A DNA stretch of 64,000 bases from assembly GCA_964019055.1 (NCBI GenBank), contig OZ025210.1:12406332-12470331 (forward strand). The letters run 5' to 3'. Under the pieces are notes generated by a model, which had not been told where the DNA came from, did not search any database, and was given only the letters and a program-made list of their open reading frames with translations. The translations under genes were made by a program, and so were the position numbers. Source of the DNA: Anthopleura xanthogrammica. Taxonomy: Eukaryota; Cnidaria; Anthozoa; Actiniaria; Actiniidae. Shown here piece after piece: positions 59,101-64,000 of the stretch (position 1 is its first letter; each line of letters begins with the position of its first letter).

Positions 59101-59882
59101 CCATCTATCAGAGTATATAAAGGTACCAAACAATTTGTTTGATTGATGGTAGTCTAGTGCCCAATTTCCCTTATATGTTGCGACTGTTGTCTCAGTCAAC
59201 ACGTAACAATGAAAGGAAAGGTAATGTAATCAAAATGCTTTGATTAATGTCTACTAAAACTGTTACAACAGTAAAGACCTGCTATACTTATTATCTGACA
59301 TATTTTCAGTTCGAAATACCAACCACCTCGCTACCTATGCACAAATCTCCCCCACAAAAAAAAAATTCTTTACAAAATTTAAAAAAAGAAACCAAGAAAA
59401 ATATTAATTTTTACTCAAACAATTCGTTAACGGCTGAATGAAGGTAAGAGATTCGAACAAGTGTTTTCTCAAGTTGAATTAAATTAATCTTGTAACCTTG
59501 AGTTTATATTCAACTTTATTCATATAAAAATGTCATAGATTAACAAAAAAGATTCTGTTTTCAAAGGTTACACTGTTTTACCCTTTATTTTCATTGTTTT
59601 GTACTACGAAAAACAAAGGACAATAGGGAAAAAATAGCACTTTTTCATCACGTATCGACATTCAACTGTCAAGAGTGAAAACGCCTCGAAGCTTCCGTCT
59701 TCGAGTTGTTGAATTTTTTTTATTTATTTCGCTAAAAATAAATGATTATATCATACTTACTACCTGTCTGAGATTGTTGGGATGACAACATGGTTGACGA
59801 TACAATAGTCGGCGTAAATAACAGCGGAATATGTCAGAATTATGCAGCAAATACCACAAGGATCGCGACGAAACACCGCCAT
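53102..59882 (-). CDS. DHHC palmitoyltransferase, DNZ1/ZDHHC3-7-like
   Basis: Integral-membrane S-acyltransferase that moves palmitate from acyl-CoA to protein cysteines, usually at Golgi or ER. Exons: 59764-59882, 58057-58145, 57435-57502, 57232-57299, 57048-57092, 56115-56176, 55313-55406, 54563-54638, 53799-53904, 53102-53193; 819 nt in frame, 272 residues. Order: [18 protein letters not shown] start and TM1, SLWG, TM2, DPG (68-70), a Cys-rich core ([19 protein letters not shown]), catalytic DHHC at 125-128, [12 protein letters not shown]3, TM4, a TAIE stretch matching the family TTxE, and [15 protein letters not shown] near the end. The first-exon DPCGICC and the VVPLP segment after DPG resemble fly DNZ1 closely. 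The first donor is ambiguous (gtagtaagt: 59763 or 59760, both in frame); I chose the one giving SLWG. Confidence 0.9.
53328..53770 (+). mobile_element. SINE head followed by five diverged tail units
   Basis: A tRNA-like head (cgtatagtggtattgcactc as A box region, cagtttaattcc as B box) and body (gagttctcaggctttcttcc) lead into repeats of gtgagttagccatgccctga, cttagatcagccctgag and gtttcagg(g/t)ttcaatct, about 57-60 bp each. The units are the reverse complement of the satellite at 45574-46760. In the last DHHC intron, up to about 30 bases from exon 53799. Confidence 0.75.
54030..54340. repeat. ATC/ATT trinucleotide and nonamer microsatellite
   Basis: About ten tatcatcat-type nonamers (54050-54150) followed by tcatcatca and caccacc variants to about 54300. 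In a DHHC intron. The NDDNDD and HYHHYH frames are not genes. Confidence 0.92.
54848..55120. mobile_element. Long fold-back element in a DHHC intron
   Basis: gcattcctttctccacgggtc and catccttttgat with atcaaaaggatgccgacct and ctgtggagaaaggaatgcag form a long hairpin. The outer parts (cacagaagtgggtt, catgtcacagtcatgcccta against ttagggcatgcctgtgaca, cccacttcggtg) pair as well. Confidence 0.85.
55640..55905. mobile_element. Two adjacent fold-back elements
   Basis: First: ttattacacatttagggtcg with gactctaaatgtgtaataa. Second: tattacatgttaagagct with ggctcttaacatgtgataat. They share the gtgaataaaaac-type inner words and so are probably related copies. Confidence 0.78.
56609..56901. mobile_element. 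Element with ends ccagggtccgtgcagg/cctgcacgaaccctg
   Basis: Short inverted ends flank a region with many copies of ttcaaggagt and caaggacc. No ORF of note. In a DHHC intron. Confidence 0.6.
57895..57990. repeat. ATGG microsatellite
   Basis: atgg and gatggagg units in a DHHC intron; an ORF on the minus strand ([11 protein letters not shown]) runs through it into exon 58057-58145. Confidence 0.9.
58421..58567. mobile_element. MITE-like fold-back element
   Basis: gtcccagttgtatgtagggt and accttcgtacaactgggcc are inverted ends; ggatagcactatccgatgg pairs with ccttcggatagcgctatcc, and ttatccagtggataa recurs on both arms. A further hairpin at about 58280-58400 (catgtacagaatctaatgca with tgcattagattgagatagca) sits beside it. 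Confidence 0.85.
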
Positions 59883-61439
59883 CTTGGAATTTGAAGGAAA
59901 GACTGACCAACAACACAGGAAGACCAGTTTGGGTAGAAGAAAGCAAAAACCACAGGAGCCCCACGTCATGACAAAGTAAAAGCAGTTCGTATCGAATGCT
60001 TGTCGTATCTTCTAGGGGTTAAAATTAGCGCTTTCGTATCTTTTAGGGTATTAAACTTGAATCCTTACGGGGGGGCCGTACCCGAAAATCCATGGGAAAA
60101 GGAAATTATTCGCAAGACATCGTGCATGGAACAAAATTGCAAAACTGTCATAACTTTTTATAAAATGCCCCTCAAAATCGCACTTCCGAGGGTCTCAATT
60201 TCAATTTTTGGGGGGGTGGGGGGCATGCCCCCAATCCCCCCTAGGTGCTCCAGCCTTCTGCCCTCGTTGCCCCCCCTCCCCAATCAAGATTACGCTCCGC
60301 GGTCCCTGTGAAGTGGCCGGGATTGGAAGTGAGTTTGGCTCTAGAGTGTCTAACTTTCCACTTTATATTGAGGGGAGGGTAAGTTATGAAAAACTCGTTA
60401 CAGACATCACAAAGGACTCACAAATACACCCTAATGTAAGAAATGGAAGGTTTATTAAAATATTTCTTTCAAAAGTATTGTATTCAAAAACCGAGTTTGG
60501 CTACCTGTTGAAAGACCATTTCTTCTACTAACTTCTTTCTTACTTACTTTCACGTTTTGACGATTCGATCATACCCTGGATACGTCCGCGTAAGAAATAG
60601 TGTAAGGCCATCCTCGTGCATATTTTTTCGTTTCCCGTCGCCCTGGGTCTCGCACGTGTGGGTCGATCGGTCGGAAAAAATATAAATATACTGATATAAA
60701 TGGCAACAAATAAAATGAGTGAGGAGTGGTTACTTATGTGGGCTTGGTTGATGTTTCTGGTTACCCAGCTGTTTGAGCGACTTTGCAAACGCTGCGGAAA
60801 TGTATTCGCTCAAATACAGCGTCATTATACGCCTTTGTAAGAACAAAAACGTCCTTATTTCACCACGACTACCACGTCACAATTTAAAGATTTGGAAGAA
60901 AATGCTAGTCTCTATAGTGTCTTGGAAAGGTTTTACCTCGATAAATTCGTAGACTCAGATGCCAAAATACAATGAAAAGTTGGTTATAAAAAAAAACGGG
61001 ATACCCAGCAAAGTGAATTTATCAAAATGACCATATTTTTCGAAAGACGTTGACAATATGATCTTACAATCGAAGAGAACAACTTTTTGAGCAATAAAAT
61101 CAAAAGATATGAATTTTTTTTAACTTCTATTTTTGCCATTTTCTTACTAAAATTAGAAAATGGTGGAAAAAGAGGTTTCGAAAACTTCATATCTTTTGAT
61201 TTTATGGCTCAAAAAACTGAGGTGTTCCCTTCGATTGTTAGATCTCGTTAATATTTCCCTAAAAAAATATAGTAAATAAATAAACAAATAAGATCAAACA
61301 CAAAATAAATAAATGATATATAAACAAATAGATAATAAAATGAATAAAAAGATAAATAAACAAATAAGGAAATAAATAAATACAAATAAATTGAAAATAC
61401 AAATATGACCACATTTTTAGATATACTTTATTCTAATAA

Positions 61440-61880
61440 CATTGATTTACAATGTTTCACATTTTTTTGGCATGCACTTAGTAACAGGGTTATTGTTCCT
61501 CAACAATTTTACAAAGTCTTTTTACAAATCTTTTCCTAAATAATAATATTAATATTAATAATAATATAATATTTTCCTAAAAAATATAGTATAACTATAT
61601 AACTTTTACAAATTTAGGGTAAATAATAGATCTCTATTTAAGATACATAGAAACTAAATATTGTCACATTGTTTTCATGTGCACTTAGTGACAGGGTTAT
61701 TGTTCCTCAACAATTCTACAAAGACTTTTACAAATCTAGGGTAAAAAATAGATCTCTATTTAAGATACATAGAAACTAAATATTGTCACATTGTTTTCAT
61801 GTGCACTTAGTATCAGGGTTATTGTTCCTCAACAATTTTACGTATACAAAGTCTTTTTACAAATCTCAGTAGGGTAAAAA
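61440..61880. repeat. Tandem repeat, about 120-130 bp, roughly three copies
   Basis: cagggttattgttcctcaac occurs three times (about 61491, 61692, 61816), with gcacttagt just before and caattntac just after. taaatattgtcacattgttttcatg and agatctctatttaagatac recur in two copies. Confidence 0.85.
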
Positions 61881-62194
61881 AATAGATCTCTACATATATA
61901 CAGAAACTACATATTTTCACAATTTTGAAGATAAGGACAGAACTAACCAAAACCACCCTCGAGAGTCAGACAAGGTAAATGTAAAAATAAATGGTCATTC
62001 AAACCATTCTGTGACAACAGAAACTGAAGTGAACTGCTCATGGTCACTTACGAGAGCTTGCGACGATATATACTTTTTCTTGTATATACTTATTTCAATA
62101 AAGTTAGTCACCCGAAAAGCTACAAAACTAAGATTGGAAAGGATTATAGGTAGAGACATGTTTCCACAACTATTGTCATGGATTTGAGATCTTT

Positions 62195-62345
62195 TACCAG
62201 TTAGCGTTTCACCTCCTGTAAGCATCCTCAAGCTGAAAATTGTATTAAAAAGCTTTACTTACTACGGTGGTGTGATATTCAGTATTTCCCATGCTCCCTA
62301 GAAATCTCAGCTTTCTAGGTTTTTGGTGACCAACTTTATCGAAAT
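62195..62345. repeat. Segment similar to 720-870
   Basis: accagttagcgtttc, gcatcctcaagctg, aaaagctttactta, tttcccatgctccct and taggttt lie in the same order and strand as at 720-870. Function unknown. Confidence 0.55.
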
Positions 62346-62527
62346 ACCTGTAAGTATACGCATGAATAGACGTATTTAAGGGCCATTCAGGTGTTCATTA
62401 GAATCTATAGTTCAAGAGATGCATGGCTATCAATAAAATAATAATAAAATATTCCTTATGAATCAAAAAAGTATTAAAAAATATTTGAAAATTCACAATG
62501 CATACTTTAGCCTCAATATTTTACATC

Positions 62528-64000
62528 TTACAGACTGAAATTACAGAAAAGATTTTTGTCAAATTCGAAATACGTCAATTTCGACAATTTGAAACGTGAC
62601 GCCATTTTTCGATCTTCAAGAATTAAAATGAGTCTCAGTTTAGCCCTGCTACAAAGACTGACCATCAGAGCATTATTGTTTTGGTGTCCCGAACGGTAGA
62701 ATTCGGGACAAAATCCAATAACAATGTCATTCTCTTCCCCTGAATATCTACGTATTGTATCAAACACTACGCCCTCCTTTGCGACCTCTTCGCCATTTCT
62801 GATCAAACAACCATTTTTCTTACTTAAAAAGATATTTTGAAAAATCTGCCTTTTCTCGTTATTAGTAAAAAGAACAGTAATCCGATTTTTGTCGTATCCA
62901 CTCACAAAAATTAGCCTACGTAATAGAGAAATCAAGATGCACATCAAGTGCTCTTCTTTTCCTACAACAGAATTTGGTGAAGGCACTAGGACTTCCACTT
63001 CTTCACCCATAAAATCATGACCTAATCTTAAATCTGAAGGTATAGCCATGTATTTATGATCAGAAATAAATCTATGTATTTCTCCAGTAGTGCGGATAAT
63101 GGTGTTCAGCTTCTTCTGAGGGAATCCTCTCAAGCTCACCGACATTTTATTGTTGATCCGCTGAGAAATATTGAAGAAAACCCAAAAACTCGTGTCCTCC
63201 GTGTTATCTTCCGGCCACTTTTCCATTAACTTATACCACCAGTCAAGAGAACTTTTATTAGGTTCTTCTTCGAAGTTTTGAACTTCATCTGCCAAGATGT
63301 GTTTGACGTTACCAAGATGGCGGTGAAAGTTTTCATCAGATACGACAAGACGGGCGAATTCATAATATGTCATCACAATGCAGAGTGGTTCCTCATCATG
63401 AGGCATTGTTATACTCCTAAAAAAAGCAGAAAGCGTTTAAGTATGAGTTTTTCATTATTTCCTTAGGTAATTTAGATTCGTATGCAAATTGCCCATTTCA
63501 GACCACATGGCATTCCCTTGAGGAATGTTCTTTTATCAAAATATTTACACGGGCATGAAAGAATCAACTCCCAAGAGTGGTATCACGTGGTCTGACGTGC
63601 ATGGGCACAACAAACAACGAAGCTAAAAAGGTCTATTTGTAAAAATTGTAAGAGGGAATATTCATTTCATCGTTACTCAGCCCCATTTTTTTTTCATTTC
63701 TCTCTTTTCACTTTTTATTTCATTCTTACTTTGTTATCTAGTTTGACTTTCTACTTTTCCTCCTTTTTCCCTCAGATTCCTTCCTTTCTTGTATTCCTCT
63801 TGTTTATTTCATTTCATTTATTATTCTCGCATTCCCTCCTTTTCTTATAGTCATTTTTTTACGTTTAAGGTTATTATATATATGTCTGTTTATAGAAAAC
63901 TAAAAAAAAAACTTACTCCACCCTTGCTTTTAGGGGTTTGTTTGAGCAAAGAAAGTATATTTGGTCATAGGTACAGCCCCCTTTCCTCAGACGATGCATT
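62528..64000 (-). CDS. Superfamily-1 helicase, 3' part (partial, two exons seen)
   Basis: Exons 62528-63416 and 63917-64000, the latter running off the window; donor gtaagt at 63916, acceptor ttttag at 63417, joined in frame. The joined C-terminal piece is about 325 residues. It shows a Walker B box (HILADEVQNF), a QRIN stretch, a motif V-like DTIRRYSGEENDIVIG and a motif VI-like SLCSRAKLRLILI. GEENDI and SRAK are typical of UPF1-like SF1 helicases such as ZNFX1; schlafen-type helicases are another option. Motifs I and Ia would lie upstream, outside the window. Such helicases act on RNA or DNA, and several serve antiviral sensing, but the role here cannot be read from this piece. No zinc finger follows; it ends FDKNLFCNFSL. 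Confidence 0.75.
63470..63625. mobile_element. MITE-like copy in the helicase intron
   Basis: cgtatgcaaattgcccattt, cttgaggaatgttctttt, gaatcaactcccaagagtgg and caacaaacaacgaag match 18318-18480 nearly word for word. Confidence 0.78.

Larger units (their letters stand above)
59883..62527. other. Intergenic DNA, no gene seen
   Basis: 5' flank of the DHHC gene and 3' flank of the helicase gene. ORFs at 60000-60531 cross a G/C-run stretch (gggggggtgggg, ccccccta) and show no domain. 61250-61400 is taaa/aaat low complexity; 61440-61880 is a tandem repeat. ttcgaaaact-type words near 61000-61200 form a diverged inverted repeat (tatcttttgattttatggct against gcaataaaatcaaaagata). Confidence 0.6.

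Noticed and set aside
60000..60531. Two overlapping ORFs of about 105 codons
   Set aside because: They cross homopolymer G/C runs and show no recognisable fold.

Overview
The window is eukaryotic nuclear DNA with spliced genes, short GT-AG exons, AT-rich introns and dense non-autonomous repeats. The gene content (a MASK/ANKHD1-type ankyrin-KH protein, a DNZ1-type DHHC acyltransferase, rhodopsin-class receptors, a many-domain Ig/FN3 receptor, LRR and helicase fragments) points to an invertebrate animal. A cnidarian such as a stony coral or anemone is my best guess; this rests on general gene style and is inference.

Layout, left to right. 2-394 (+): 3' end of an LRR gene. 3662-6772 (+): two-exon class A GPCR whose intron holds a tRNA-derived SINE. 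6796-7943: a 61-bp tandem repeat running directly into a 723-bp TTAA-flanked inverted-repeat element. 9252-10646 (-): intronless GPCR whose third cytoplasmic loop is a tandem repeat. 12537-25960 (-): 17-exon single-pass receptor (9 Ig, 3 FN3, TM, long tail with three 63-residue repeats); the exon chain I assembled by eye gives 4818 nt, an uninterrupted 1605 codons plus stop. 25961-29443: no gene seen, one large fold-back repeat. 29444-49394 (-): 25-exon MASK/ANKHD1-like gene, 5970 nt (1989 codons plus stop), with about 17 ankyrin repeats, a charged linker, a KH domain, a Trp/Ser-rich region and a C-terminal SAM domain. 49395-53101: no gene seen, mobile-element copies. 53102-59882 (-): 10-exon DHHC palmitoyltransferase, 819 nt (272 codons plus stop). 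59883-62527: no gene seen. 62528-64000 (-): last two exons of a superfamily-1 helicase gene that runs off the window.

The genes are not an operon-like system; the five minus-strand genes are separate transcription units. The most unusual items are the joining of ANK, KH and SAM domains in one MASK-like protein, the repeated YxxL/YxN tyrosine motifs in the Ig receptor tail, the repeated third loop of the second GPCR, and a SINE family whose 3' tail unit has expanded into a 57-bp satellite inside the large first intron of the MASK-like gene.

About twenty inverted-repeat (fold-back/MITE-like) elements of several families and many microsatellites fill introns and intergenic DNA. No transposase or reverse transcriptase ORF was seen. 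All splice sites and domain calls come from reading the sequence; no search or alignment program was run.
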